Origin: Idiomarina sp.
GTDB taxonomy: Bacteria; Pseudomonadota; Gammaproteobacteria; Enterobacterales; Alteromonadaceae
Length of the DNA: 64,000 bases
Assembly: GCA_022565355.1 (NCBI GenBank)
Contig: JAIUMU010000001.1
Coordinates: forward strand, 558,001-622,000
Reading direction: 5' to 3'
In this document: positions 53,771 through 63,635 of the stretch, one piece after another
Position numbering within the stretch: position 1 is the stretch's first letter
Layout: each line of letters begins with the position of its first letter
Notes under the pieces: generated by a model
What the model saw: only the letters and a program-made list of their open reading frames with translations
What the model was told of the DNA's origin: nothing
The model's database searches: none
Made by a program: the position numbers and the translations under genes

Positions 53771-54187
53771 ATGGCGAAAGATATGCAACAACCCGAACTG
53801 ATCATGTCGGAACTCGATGTGCTACGTATAGAGCGGCTGATAGAGAAAACTCCAGGCTTAGCAAAACAAGTAGCACACTTAGAATCTGAGCTGGCACGTG
53901 CCACAGTGGTGAAGCCAGAGAATATTCCAGCGGATGTGGTTACCATGAATTCGCGGGTACGGTTTCGCATTACCGAAACAGGCAAAGAGTTCGAGAGAAC
54001 ATTGGTATACCCAGCTGATGCCGAAAAAACTGAAGATTCAATTTCTATTTTCGCGCCTATTGGCAGCGCCTTAGTGGGTATGCGCGTGGGTGAAACCATC
54101 GAGTGGCCCACCCAACAAGGGAAAAGCCACGTTGAAGTAATCGAAATCGTGTACCAACCTGAGCGTGATGGCCACTTCACTAGCTAA
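53771..54187 (+). CDS. rnk: Rnk, nucleoside diphosphate kinase regulator (GreA/GreB C-domain family)
   Basis: Rnk is a small RNA-polymerase-binding protein. The 138-residue product (E. coli 136) has a short N-terminal helix pair (IMSELDVLRIERLIEKTPG and LAKQVAHLESELARATVV) and a C-terminal FKBP-like GreA/GreB domain (VTMNSRVRFRITETGKEFERTLVYP, split, and APIGSALVGMRVGETIEWPT). AGGAG lies seven bases before the ATG; an upstream ATG at 53765 is too close to that box. It converges with sbcC with a four-base gap between stop codons. The interval before it carries an attenuator-like hairpin. Confidence 0.88.
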   Translation: MAKDMQQPELIMSELDVLRIERLIEKTPGLAKQVAHLESELARATVVKPENIPADVVTMNSRVRFRITETGKEFERTLVYPADAEKTEDSISIFAPIGSALVGMRVGETIEWPTQQGKSHVEVIEIVYQPERDGHFTS

Positions 54188-54191
54188 TGTG

Positions 54192-57100
54192 CTAGCTACA
54201 TACTAACTGCGTTGTGCTGCCAGTTTGGTGGCGCAACACATCTATTCGATCAGGCAAGCGCTCTTTTAGCTCGCGCACATGGGAAATAATACCAATCGTG
54301 CGGCCATGAGCGCGCAGCTCTGCTAACACCGCAATTGCAGCATCGAGCGCATGTTCATCAAGGCTACCAAAGCCTTCGTCAATAAACAGCGTTTCTAAGC
54401 GAATTCCTCCTGCATAGCTTTGCACCACATCCGAAAGCCCCAAAGCCAGTGCTAATGCCGCCATAAAGCTCTCACCGCCAGAAAGCGTATTTACTGGGCG
54501 TACGCGGCCGGTATAAGCATCATCCACTACCAAATTCAGCCCTGCTGCCGAACGCTTATCGCTAACTTCAAGATCGCGGCGCAACACATAACGTCCGCCC
54601 GACATCTTATCTAGCCGCACGGAAGATTCATGCAATACATCATCGAGTAAAATGCTCAGTACAAAGCGATGCAAGGTAAGCCGCTGCGAATTGTTCCCCG
54701 CCACCGCATCAGCGAGTGTGCCTAACACTTGATACTGCTCAGTAAGCTTACTACTGCTCGCCTGCTTTTCCTGTAAACGCTGCTGAACATGCTGCAATCG
54801 CTGATATTCACTTCGCCTGCTTTGCCAATGCTGCAATGCTTCGTTAACCTCATGTTCAAGGGTTTGCACTTGGCTCTCAAGCGCAGTTAAATCAGGCGCT
54901 TCTTGCTCCTTGATCACATTATTCAGTTGCTCAAGCAAGGTACTGTTGCGCTGCACCTGCTGTTGCCATTGTTGCAATGTTTCACGCGCCTGCTGCTCCT
55001 GCTCTTGGTTAAGCTGAGCCTTAGTAAATGCTGCGGCATCAGCAAACTCACTCGCAGCTAAGGCTTGCTGCCAAGCACTTTCAGCCTGCGCAACACGCTC
55101 TTTCAACTCATTAAATTGCTGCTGGGTATGCTGCACTGCAGTTTCAGCACTGGTAAACGCTTGATTCGCCGATTCTCGTTGTTGCCGTTGCTGCTCAAGC
55201 ACAGCTTCGAATTTACCAATACGTTCATCAACTTGGTCAATCTTCGCCTTAATACTGGGAAAATCCCGGCTATCTTCTGGTAACTCTTGCTCTAATTCCT
55301 GCACTCGCGCTGCATTTGCTTGCGCCTCATGCTCGGCACGTTGCAGCGCGTTGGTGGCGGTTTGTAGGGCACTCCGTTGCTGTTGCAAATCGGTGTTCAG
55401 CTCACGCAATTGCTGTTTTTGCTGCTGCAATTGTTGCTGCTGTTGCTCACTGCGCTCGGCTAATTGCTGTAAGCGCTGTTGCTCTTGCCGTAATTCAGTA
55501 ATATCCGCTGCCGCTTGATCACCCAGTTGTTGCGTAAGATCGCTAATGCGTTGCTGGGCACTACTCAGTTGCGTGGTAATTTGTAGCAACGCCTGTTCAG
55601 CACGATTTAGCTTGTTCCGGCAGCTATTGGTAGCTAATTGCGCCGCATCTACGGCCTCTTGCTCAACCACCTCTACTGCATTTTCTGTGCTATGCGCCAA
55701 TGCTGGGTGCTCCACACTGCCACACACCATGCACGGCTCACCATCAGCTAAATCTCGAGAAAGCAGCACGGCTTGGCTTAAATGCCACCCGCGCACAGTT
55801 TCCTTTTCCTTGCGCTCAGCCTCTAGCAAAGCACGTTTCGCCTGCTCTACCTGTTGCTGTTCAGCTGTTTGTTCGGCATGCAACACCTCGGCTTGCTGCT
55901 GCAAGCGGCTCAGCTCTTCACGTTGTTGTATGCGGTTGGCTAGTTCGGCAAGCTGAACCCCCGTATTACTTTGCGCGCTTAGCGTTTGTTCGCCAGCATC
56001 AATGGCTTGCTCTAGGGCCTGCGCCTGTTGTTCATCTTTGTTTAAGCGCTTCGTTTGCTCGGCAACTACCTTTTTTTTGCGCTGCTGATTTTCTTGTAGT
56101 TGTTGCTGTTGCGCTTGCGCATGTTGCAGCTTTTCGGCATTTACTAAGGCTTGCTGAAGCGGTTGCAATTGTGCCCGTAGTTCAGGTACTTGCTGGGCAT
56201 CACGCACGGCCTGCTCATACAAGTTATGTGCTGTTGCACGAGCGCTTGCGGCCTGTTTTGCCTGCTCTTTTACTGCACTCAAGGCCTGCTCAGTACTCTG
56301 CATATTGTGTTGATTATCAGCTAGTGTTTGCCACAACGGCTGCAGCTTGGCGGCTTTTCGCGCATGCTGTAGCTTCTGCTCAAGCAGTTGCATGTTATCC
56401 TGCTGCGCCTGCAATTGTTGCTGCTCGGTAAGCAGCGCTTGCCGTTGCGCAAACTGTTCGGCTAATTGTTTCGCACGATCATAGCTCCGAGTTGCTTCTA
56501 CATAACGCTTATTCTGTGCTTGATGTTGTTGCTCTGCCTCATCCATTGGCGCTTTTGCAGCGGTTAACCGCTGTTGTAACTGCTGTTCTCTGCTTATCAG
56601 TTCATTATCGCTATCCGTTGCATTGGCGCGAATATCTGCTTCCCCGAAAATAGCATCAATGTCTTCCGTTACCCGTGCATACTGGCGTTGCAGATCTTTT
56701 GCTTTCTCCCGAAAGCCATTTTCTATCCACTGATAACGTTGGGTTTGAAACAAACTGGCAAAGATCTCTTCACGCTGGGTAGAGCTAGCAGTAAGCAACT
56801 CTCGAAATTTGCCTTGCGGCAATACAACCACTTGCCGAAATTGTTTCGCATTAAGGCCAATGAGCTGATTCACAAACTCATCCAGCTCACGAATTTTTTT
56901 GTCCACTAATAATTTGCTAGGCCAGTCCTCCGGAGGCTCACCTGCCGTTTCCGTGAGCTGCCAGATAGTGCCTGTTGCCTTGCGCTCGGTAAGGCCTTCA
57001 CCGCGCAGCTTAGCTACCATTTGCGTAGGGCTGCGTTCAATACGATACACTTTATCGGCAAGCTGAAAAATGAAACAAAGCTGAGTTTCGGTATTCGCAT

Positions 57101-57311
57101 CGGCATGATCACAGCGCATTTGCTCACCACTGCGATCACCGGTGGTTTCGCCATACATCGCGTAGGTAATACCATCAAGTAAGCTTGTTTTACCGGCGCC
57201 GGTAGGCCCATTGATCAAAAATAGCGGGTTCTCACCCAGATCGGTAAAGCGCACTACTTCGCTGCCGGCAAAAGGCCCAAAAGCTTGCAGCTTTAGGTAT
57301 AGCGGCTTCAT
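54192..57311 (-). CDS. sbcC: Exonuclease SbcCD, ATPase subunit SbcC
   Basis: SbcCD cleaves hairpins and DNA ends blocked by protein. The 1039-residue SMC/Rad50-like protein (E. coli 1048) has an N-terminal ATPase lobe (Walker A NGPTGAGKTSLLDG), long Gln-rich coiled coils, a zinc hook CMVC (in EPCMVCGSVEHP) near residue 525, and a C-terminal lobe with NTLSGGESFMAALALALGLSD (signature) and TLFIDEGFGSLDE (Walker B). Start overlaps the sbcD stop by four bases. The very high Gln content of the coil leads to a long spurious open frame on the other strand. Confidence 0.95.
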   Translation of the reverse strand: MKPLYLKLQAFGPFAGSEVVRFTDLGENPLFLINGPTGAGKTSLLDGITYAMYGETTGDRSGEQMRCDHADANTETQLCFIFQLADKVYRIERSPTQMVAKLRGEGLTERKATGTIWQLTETAGEPPEDWPSKLLVDKKIRELDEFVNQLIGLNAKQFRQVVVLPQGKFRELLTASSTQREEIFASLFQTQRYQWIENGFREKAKDLQRQYARVTEDIDAIFGEADIRANATDSDNELISREQQLQQRLTAAKAPMDEAEQQHQAQNKRYVEATRSYDRAKQLAEQFAQRQALLTEQQQLQAQQDNMQLLEQKLQHARKAAKLQPLWQTLADNQHNMQSTEQALSAVKEQAKQAASARATAHNLYEQAVRDAQQVPELRAQLQPLQQALVNAEKLQHAQAQQQQLQENQQRKKKVVAEQTKRLNKDEQQAQALEQAIDAGEQTLSAQSNTGVQLAELANRIQQREELSRLQQQAEVLHAEQTAEQQQVEQAKRALLEAERKEKETVRGWHLSQAVLLSRDLADGEPCMVCGSVEHPALAHSTENAVEVVEQEAVDAAQLATNSCRNKLNRAEQALLQITTQLSSAQQRISDLTQQLGDQAAADITELRQEQQRLQQLAERSEQQQQQLQQQKQQLRELNTDLQQQRSALQTATNALQRAEHEAQANAARVQELEQELPEDSRDFPSIKAKIDQVDERIGKFEAVLEQQRQQRESANQAFTSAETAVQHTQQQFNELKERVAQAESAWQQALAASEFADAAAFTKAQLNQEQEQQARETLQQWQQQVQRNSTLLEQLNNVIKEQEAPDLTALESQVQTLEHEVNEALQHWQSRRSEYQRLQHVQQRLQEKQASSSKLTEQYQVLGTLADAVAGNNSQRLTLHRFVLSILLDDVLHESSVRLDKMSGGRYVLRRDLEVSDKRSAAGLNLVVDDAYTGRVRPVNTLSGGESFMAALALALGLSDVVQSYAGGIRLETLFIDEGFGSLDEHALDAAIAVLAELRAHGRTIGIISHVRELKERLPDRIDVLRHQTGSTTQLVCS

Positions 57312-58495
57312 TGCTCGCTCCCCTTTTGCCCATTGGCTTTCGCGCTTTGGTTGGAAGTGCTTGCCGATATTACCTGCTTGGCCAACTCAAGCTGCTGTTC
57401 AGAAAGGGGCGCATCGGTAACTTGCTGAAAGAAATCCGCCAACATATCAAGTTCCGTGCGCTTTAGATGCTCACGAGCAAGGCTTGCGCCTTCCCCTTGC
57501 TTATGGCTAAACCGATCTTTCTTTAAATCAAGGATATTCGGATATACCGTACGCAAACGCGCGAGCGGATCCATAATGGCTTGCGTATCGGTAAGGGTAA
57601 TTTCTAAATAATCATCACGGGCGCTATCGTTTTTGCCATCCGCAAGCAAGCTTGCAAACTCCCCAGCAATGCGCCGCACATTGCGCTTTGCAGTGAGTGG
57701 CAGAAGTTCAACGCCAGCAAAGCCATCCTTATCAAGCTCAACTAAGCTAACGCTTTTACGTTGTTGATGCTCCGAAAAACTATACTTAAGCAGCGAGCCG
57801 CTATAACGAATATGCTCTGCGCCTTTATATTGGGGCTGATGCAAATGCCCAAGGGCTACATAATCGAACTCAGCAAAGGTACTAGGGGCTACTTTATCAG
57901 CGCCCCCCATAGCAAGCGGCCGCTCCGATTCCGATTCACTGCCACCATCTAAGAAGCAATGGCTTACCAATACATGGCGCGCTTGGCTAAGCCCAAGTTC
58001 CTGTTTACGTTCCTCTATAGCCGCAACCAGAAGCTCATGAGCGTGTTGATAACCATTTACTGGCACTTGAAAATAATCCGCCACTAAGTTGGGATCGTTA
58101 TACGGCATACACCAAACGGCTACTTCACCGTGGCTATCAGTGAACATTACCGGATTGAGCATTTCCGCAAACGAAGTAACAATACTCAAACCCGCTTGCC
58201 GTAATTGGCGCGCACCAAATCCTAAGCGATCGGCACCATCATGATTGCCAGAAATCATTATTACCGGCACGGCTAACTCATGCACTAAGGTGTGTAGGGT
58301 GTCATCCAGCAGCTTTACCGCCTCGGCGGGCGGCAAAGAACGATCATAAATATCCCCAGCCACAATCACCGCGTCAGGCTTTTGTTCACGAACGTGTTGT
58401 TCTACTTGCGCCAATACATAACGCTGATCATCAAGCAGCGATTGCTGATGAAAGTAACGCCCTAAATGCCAATCCGAGGTGTGTAAAATTTTCAA
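57308..58495 (-). CDS. sbcD: Exonuclease SbcCD, nuclease subunit SbcD
   Basis: The Mre11-like calcineurin-fold nuclease partner of SbcC. The 395-residue protein shows the metal-binding motifs HTSDWHLG (residues 5-12), AGDIYDRS, ISGNHDGADR, VSHCFLDGG and GHLHQPQ. The C-terminal region contains capping and SbcC-interaction parts. It is first in the sbcD-sbcC operon, as in E. coli, where the order is the same. Confidence 0.95.
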   Translation of the reverse strand: MKILHTSDWHLGRYFHQQSLLDDQRYVLAQVEQHVREQKPDAVIVAGDIYDRSLPPAEAVKLLDDTLHTLVHELAVPVIMISGNHDGADRLGFGARQLRQAGLSIVTSFAEMLNPVMFTDSHGEVAVWCMPYNDPNLVADYFQVPVNGYQHAHELLVAAIEERKQELGLSQARHVLVSHCFLDGGSESESERPLAMGGADKVAPSTFAEFDYVALGHLHQPQYKGAEHIRYSGSLLKYSFSEHQQRKSVSLVELDKDGFAGVELLPLTAKRNVRRIAGEFASLLADGKNDSARDDYLEITLTDTQAIMDPLARLRTVYPNILDLKKDRFSHKQGEGASLAREHLKRTELDMLADFFQQVTDAPLSEQQLELAKQVISASTSNQSAKANGQKGSEQ

Positions 58496-58629
58496 CGCCT
58501 AGCTCCTTGCCAAGGTTTCACGATCTGAATCATTGCGCACAAAACATGTGGAAATAGTTTAACAATATTTCCGCACTGCGTATGATGAAAACAATAACAA
58601 ATTTCATCCTCGGTGAGTGGATATTTCTC

Positions 58630-59604
58630 ATGCTAAATTCGGCAAATCACACTACTAGTGGTAATGGCTACGATATTATTGGTGATGTACACGGCAAAGC
58701 CGATAAGTTATTTGCGCTATTGCATGCCTTGGGTTATCAAAAGTTCGCCGGCGTGTATCAACATCCCCAGCGCAAAGCCGTGTTTGTTGGTGATCTTATT
58801 GATAACGGCAATCAAACCGTAGCCGTATTAGAAACAGTAAAAGCGATGGTAGATGGCGGCCATGCATTAATCACCATGGGCAACCACGAACTAAATGCCG
58901 TGGGCTGGGCAACGATGCATTCGGTTACCGGCGAATACCTGCGGGAACATTCACCAACCAATCAAGCCCATCACCAAGCTTTCTTAGACGATTTACCTAC
59001 CATAGAGGCACGCCGCCCTTGGCTGGAGTGGTTTAAAACCTTGCCTTTGTTCTTAGATTTAGGTGATTTTCGGGTAATTCATGCATGCTGGCATGAACCC
59101 TCGTTCGCCATCATTAAACCCTATTTAAATCCTGATAACTCACTACGTGCCGATGCATGGGAAACCATTTTTACCGAGGGTAGCGCGCCGTTTCAGGCGG
59201 TTGAAAATTTACTAAAGGGCGTAGAGGAAGCATTACCTGAGGGGGTTTCGTTTCTTGATCACAAAGGTAAAGAGCGTTGGGAAGTGCGAATTTCTTGGTG
59301 GCTTACAGAAGCAGAAACGCTCGCCGATATTGCCCACATCCCCATGCCGCAGCAAAATCGACCAGCCATTGATGCCCTTGGCCGGGTAGCTGCTGACAAT
59401 GATGTATTGCAACGCTTGGCCTACACCGGTGAGTGCCCGGTGTTTTTTGGCCATTATTGGTTGGCAGGAACACCACAAATTCTTACCGAAAAAAGCGCCT
59501 GCGTAGATTACTCTGCCGCCCGTAAAGGGCCCCTAGTAGCGTATCGCTGGAGTGGTGAGCAACGGCTGCGAAATGAAAACTTTGTGGCCGCAGGGGCCGA
59601 TTAA
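58630..59604 (+). CDS. Metallophosphoesterase (calcineurin-like, bacterial PPP family)
   Basis: A 324-residue protein with metal and active-site motifs of the calcineurin superfamily: YDIIGDVHGKADKL, VFVGDLIDNGNQ, TMGNHELNAVGWA, HACWHEPSF and GHYWLAG. The pattern GDxHG-GDxxD-GNHE matches bacterial protein Ser/Thr phosphatases and ApaH-like/Shelph-type phosphatases. Substrate unknown. The start at 58630 gives MLNSANHTT; an ORF continues upstream to 58582, and neither has a strong ribosome site (GTGGA is nine bases before 58630). Its stop overlaps the convergent membrane gene by four bases. Confidence 0.75.
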   Translation: MLNSANHTTSGNGYDIIGDVHGKADKLFALLHALGYQKFAGVYQHPQRKAVFVGDLIDNGNQTVAVLETVKAMVDGGHALITMGNHELNAVGWATMHSVTGEYLREHSPTNQAHHQAFLDDLPTIEARRPWLEWFKTLPLFLDLGDFRVIHACWHEPSFAIIKPYLNPDNSLRADAWETIFTEGSAPFQAVENLLKGVEEALPEGVSFLDHKGKERWEVRISWWLTEAETLADIAHIPMPQQNRPAIDALGRVAADNDVLQRLAYTGECPVFFGHYWLAGTPQILTEKSACVDYSAARKGPLVAYRWSGEQRLRNENFVAAGAD

Positions 59605-61409
59605 ATACCATCGCGGCGGATATTGAACTGCCGTTGTTGGGTTTCTTCAAGCTCGCGATAAAAATCATTTAACGCGAACACGTAAAACTCGGCTAACTCA
59701 GCCGCGGCTTGTTGCTGATCTTCAGTTAACGAAGCTAGCATTTCGGCACGCATTTGTTCGCGATTCAGCAGCTCATCGGTTTTATTCAATCCATAATCAA
59801 TACTGAACCAAGTACCAGCGATGATCGCTGGGGTACACAGCCAAAACGCGGGCCCACAGAACGCTCCAGCACTACCCGAACCCACAGCACCAGCCCTTGC
59901 TGCACCGCGGGTGAACAAAGCGGCTATCGCTCGGCGCACACCTGCTCGGGTAGCGGCTCGAGTACCCGCAGCAGTAGCAAAGCGCAGCGCAATCGCGCCC
60001 CCGGCTACACCAAGGCCCACCAATGATTTATCAACATAGTTGCTGGGCCGGAAACTAAATTCCGGCGCACTGATACAGTTACTTTGCGCTACCAACTGAT
60101 TCAATAAGCGATTATAGGCCAATCCAGAGGATTGAATCTCTGCCATAAACACTTGCTGAATATCTGCATGCGCGGCAGTTAATGCGGGAGCTAACGGCTC
60201 ACTAATATAGCTATTCATTTGTGCGCTAAGATACTCCGAAAAGCGCGCAGAGCCCTCACTCATGCCACTGCCAGCGGTTGAGGCAGCTAAATAGCCGAGC
60301 TGCTGATACTGCCCTCGAATACTAAAATTCCAATCCAAAAATGCATCAACGCCACTTTCTGCATGCCGATACGCATGGGCTACGGTTTCGGCAATGTACT
60401 GCTCTATACGGCGGCTTGCAGCAGTTTGCTGCGCGGCTAAACGCGCTTGTAATTCACCTTGCAGTGCTTCCTGCTCGCGCCGTTGCCGCAATTCCCCCGC
60501 AGGCCCTGCACAGGGATCTTGAACTACCTGCTGGCTGCTTTCAGTATCACTACTACGCTGTAGTTGCCCAGCAATTTGGCTCCATTGCACACGGCTAACG
60601 GCAATATAAACCACGAATAGCACTAATAAGGTAAGCAAGTAACTGCGGCGAAATATGCGTTTGCGCGTATGCGGCCAGCCGTTTTGCCGCGCTTGCAGCA
60701 CAATACTGGCAATACCGAGCACAATAAGCTGCACACTGCCAAGTTTTAGGGCATTAATGAATAACACCAGCAACCATGCAGAGAGCTTCACACCGGCGCC
60801 AGCCTCCACGCGGCTGGCCTGTTGTAGTACATGCCAGGTAGCATCATGCAACAATGCTGAAACGCCTAACAACCAGCCAAGCAAGGGTACTTTTGCATTA
60901 ATCGCCGAGCTTTCTTGCCATGAATTGGCCAGCATTTCAGTGAAACCCAAGTGCCGCGTATCCGGCACTTCTAACCAAATAATTTGCAGCACTGCTAACA
61001 CCAGTGCCATTACCAATATATTCACCCATGCACTAATGCGTAGCACGATAATGGCATGAAATTGTGGTTGGGTTTCTTGCACTAAGATGTGATGAATAAT
61101 ACGGGAAATTGCCACGAAACTAAGGATACCAGCGGCTAACACCCACCAATCTAGCATTTGCATGTGCGTACTGAATAGCAGTGCCAATAGCGCAGCCACC
61201 ACAGCGAATACGCTGTACACAATGCGCAACAGCAAACTATCCCAAAACCATCGGCGAATACTACCTTCCGGGCGGTACACGTGGCTTAAAAATGCTTGCC
61301 TACGCAGCATCCTTAGCGCATCCAGATATTGATACGCTAAGGTACTTAGCAGCAGTACTAAGCCGATCAACAGCGTTTCGTGCATGTTCGCTAGCAAGTT
61401 AGTGATCAA
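59601..61409 (-). CDS. Unrecognised large membrane protein
   Basis: A 602-residue protein I cannot place in a family. Residues about 1-270 contain seven or so hydrophobic helices; 275-460 are hydrophilic with Glu/Arg/Gln-rich segments (LRQRREQEALQGELQARLAAQQ) suggesting coiled coil; about 460-560 hold two further hydrophobic stretches rich in Gly/Ala/Thr (GLGVAGGAIALRFATAAGT and GPAFWLCTPAIIAGTWFS), and the last 35 residues are helical and charged. The start is a TTG at 61409 with AGGAG about 12 nt away; an ATG at 61385 is the alternative. It lies 43 nt after the OsmC-YcaO gene on the same strand, so may be co-transcribed. Confidence 0.6.
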   Translation of the reverse strand: MITNLLANMHETLLIGLVLLLSTLAYQYLDALRMLRRQAFLSHVYRPEGSIRRWFWDSLLLRIVYSVFAVVAALLALLFSTHMQMLDWWVLAAGILSFVAISRIIHHILVQETQPQFHAIIVLRISAWVNILVMALVLAVLQIIWLEVPDTRHLGFTEMLANSWQESSAINAKVPLLGWLLGVSALLHDATWHVLQQASRVEAGAGVKLSAWLLVLFINALKLGSVQLIVLGIASIVLQARQNGWPHTRKRIFRRSYLLTLLVLFVVYIAVSRVQWSQIAGQLQRSSDTESSQQVVQDPCAGPAGELRQRREQEALQGELQARLAAQQTAASRRIEQYIAETVAHAYRHAESGVDAFLDWNFSIRGQYQQLGYLAASTAGSGMSEGSARFSEYLSAQMNSYISEPLAPALTAAHADIQQVFMAEIQSSGLAYNRLLNQLVAQSNCISAPEFSFRPSNYVDKSLVGLGVAGGAIALRFATAAGTRAATRAGVRRAIAALFTRGAARAGAVGSGSAGAFCGPAFWLCTPAIIAGTWFSIDYGLNKTDELLNREQMRAEMLASLTEDQQQAAAELAEFYVFALNDFYRELEETQQRQFNIRRDGI

Positions 61410-61451
61410 CGTTTGCCAATACTCCTGTTGTTATCGCTAACGAAGGCGGCC

Positions 61452-63635
61452 CTATTTAGCAAAAGCGGCGCGAGCAGCATGCAACTTGTTATAACTTTCC
61501 AGCAAGCGCTGATGTTTCTCTAGCCCTTCCAGCTGCATGTTAGTTGGTGTTAGCCCATGAAAACGCACGCTGCCATCTACAGAACCTAACACAGCCTGTA
61601 TAGTTTCATCGCCATACATACGGCTTAGATTATGCACATAATCACTAAGTTCCAAATCCTCGGTTAAAGTAATCTCCAATACCGCCTGCATGGCGCGATA
61701 AAATAGCACTCGCGCTACCGTGTTATCGTTGTATTGTAAGAATTGCTCCACCAAATCGAGCGCCGCTTCATGCTCTTGCAGCGCCAAATACACCAATAAT
61801 TTCAGTTCCAGTACGGTAAGTTGGCCCCACACCGTGTTTTCATCAAACTCCACACCAATAAAGGTAATAATATCGGTGTAATTATCAATTTGGCTCTCTT
61901 CTAAACGGGCTACTAAATCAGCTAATTGAGCATCACTTAAACGATGTAAATTAAGAATATCCTCGCGGTATTCCAAGGCTACATTGGTGTTATCCCAAAT
62001 TAAATCTTCTACTGGATACACTTCCGAGTAACCTGGCACCAAAATTCGGCACACCGGTGCACCCAAATCTTCATGCACTGCCATATAGGCTTCTAAGCCC
62101 ATCTCATGCAAGATCCCAAACAGAGTTTCCGCTTCTTCTGCATTGGTGCCGGAAAAATCCCACGGCACAAACTCATAATCGGCACTGGCACTAAAGAAAC
62201 GCCAAGACACCACACCACTCGAATCAATAAAGTGCTCAACAAAATTATTCGGCTCAGAAACCGCCATCGAATTAAAGGTTGGCAGCGGTAAATCATTTAA
62301 ACCTTCAAAGCTGCGCCCTTGCAGCAATTCGGTAAGGCTGCGTTCTAAAGCAATTTCAAAGCTTGGGTGTGCACCAAAAGAGGCGAACACACCACCGGTA
62401 CGCGGATTCATAAGCGTTACACAGGCCACCGGAAATTGGCCGCCCAACGATGCATCTTTCACAAGAACCGGAAAGCCTTGTGCTTCCAATGCTTTAATCC
62501 CTTCCAGTACATTCGGGTAATGTGCCAGCACATCCTCAGGCACATCCGGCAAGGTAATCTCTTCTTCAATAATTTGCTTTTTTACCGCCCGCTCGAAAAT
62601 CTCCGATAAACACTGCACTTGTGCTTCAACTAGGGTGTTACCCGCACTCATACCATTACTGAGGAATAAGTTTTCAATCAAATTAGAGGGGAAATAAATG
62701 GTTTCACCATCCGATTGGCGCACAAATGGCAGGGAGCAAATGCCTCGATCGGCACGGCCAGAATTGGTATCAAATAAATGGCTACCTTGCAGCTCACCAT
62801 CAGGGTTATAAATCGCGAGGCAATGGGTATCTAAAATTTCATTAGGTAGCGCGTTATCTGGACCAGGTTTAAACCATTTTTCATTTGGATAATGCACAAA
62901 CTCGCGGTTGGCAATTTCTGCGCCGAAAAACTGGTCGTTGTAAAAGAAGTTACAGCTTAAGCGTTCAATAAATTCGCCCAAAGCCGAGCATAATGCACTC
63001 TCTTTGGTAGCGCCTTTGCCGTTGGTAAAGCACATCGGCGAGGCTGCATCACGAATATGCAAGCTCCACACGTGCGGTACAATATTGCGCCACGAAGCCA
63101 CTTCAATTTTCATGCCCAAATCAGCCAATATCGCCGACATATTGGCAATTGTTTGCTCCAAAGGCAGATCTTTACCCGCAATAAAAGTAGCCGCATCCTC
63201 TGCAGGATTCACCAGTAACAACGCTTGTGCATCGTCTGCTAAGTTCTCTACCGATTCAATTTGGAAATCAGGCCCCTCTTGCACCACTTTTTTCACGGTG
63301 CAGCGATCAATAGAGCGCAAAATACCTTGCCGATCCTTTTCCGAAATATCCTCTGGCAATTCAACCTGAATTTTAAAGATTTGGTTATAACGGTTTTCCG
63401 GATCCACAATATTATTCTGGGAAATACGAATGTTATCGGTAGAAATGTTCCGCGATAAGCAATACACCCGCACAAAATACGCCGCACATAACGCCGAAGA
63501 GGCCAAGAAATAATCGAACGGGCTAGGCGCCGAACCATCCCCTTTATAGCGAATAGGCTGGTCGGCGATTACCGTAAAATCATCGAATTTAGCTTCTAAA
63601 CGAAGATTTTCCAGAAAGTTAACGTTAATTTGCAT
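61452..63635 (-). CDS. ycaO: OsmC-YcaO fusion protein
   Basis: A 727-residue protein with three parts. Residues 1-about 140 form an OsmC-like domain (YKGDGSAPSPFDYFLASSALCAAYFVRVYC, in parts). Residues about 175-560 are the YcaO ATP-grasp-like fold, with WRNIVPHVWSLHIRD, FTNGKGATKESALCSALGEFIERLSCNF and SAGNTLVEAQVQCLSEIFERAVKK that carry the ATP/Mg-binding residues in YcaO proteins. The C-terminal 160 residues are helical, TPR-like. Non-peptide-modifying YcaO is associated with RimO-dependent ribosomal S12 methylthiolation in E. coli. The start at 63635 gives MQINVNFLENL; the longer ORF to 63671 has no support. Confidence 0.87.
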   Translation of the reverse strand: MQINVNFLENLRLEAKFDDFTVIADQPIRYKGDGSAPSPFDYFLASSALCAAYFVRVYCLSRNISTDNIRISQNNIVDPENRYNQIFKIQVELPEDISEKDRQGILRSIDRCTVKKVVQEGPDFQIESVENLADDAQALLLVNPAEDAATFIAGKDLPLEQTIANMSAILADLGMKIEVASWRNIVPHVWSLHIRDAASPMCFTNGKGATKESALCSALGEFIERLSCNFFYNDQFFGAEIANREFVHYPNEKWFKPGPDNALPNEILDTHCLAIYNPDGELQGSHLFDTNSGRADRGICSLPFVRQSDGETIYFPSNLIENLFLSNGMSAGNTLVEAQVQCLSEIFERAVKKQIIEEEITLPDVPEDVLAHYPNVLEGIKALEAQGFPVLVKDASLGGQFPVACVTLMNPRTGGVFASFGAHPSFEIALERSLTELLQGRSFEGLNDLPLPTFNSMAVSEPNNFVEHFIDSSGVVSWRFFSASADYEFVPWDFSGTNAEEAETLFGILHEMGLEAYMAVHEDLGAPVCRILVPGYSEVYPVEDLIWDNTNVALEYREDILNLHRLSDAQLADLVARLEESQIDNYTDIITFIGVEFDENTVWGQLTVLELKLLVYLALQEHEAALDLVEQFLQYNDNTVARVLFYRAMQAVLEITLTEDLELSDYVHNLSRMYGDETIQAVLGSVDGSVRFHGLTPTNMQLEGLEKHQRLLESYNKLHAARAAFAK

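Noticed and set aside
53542..54180. Minus-strand open frame of 212 codons
   Set aside because: It covers the rhlE tail, the terminator and all of rnk in antisense; low-complexity Ser-rich product with no family match.
55700..56431. A long open frame on the plus strand, 243 codons
   Set aside because: It is antisense to the Gln/Glu-rich coiled coil of SbcC, where repeated CAG/CAA codons keep the opposite frame open; its Ala/His-rich product has no domain pattern.
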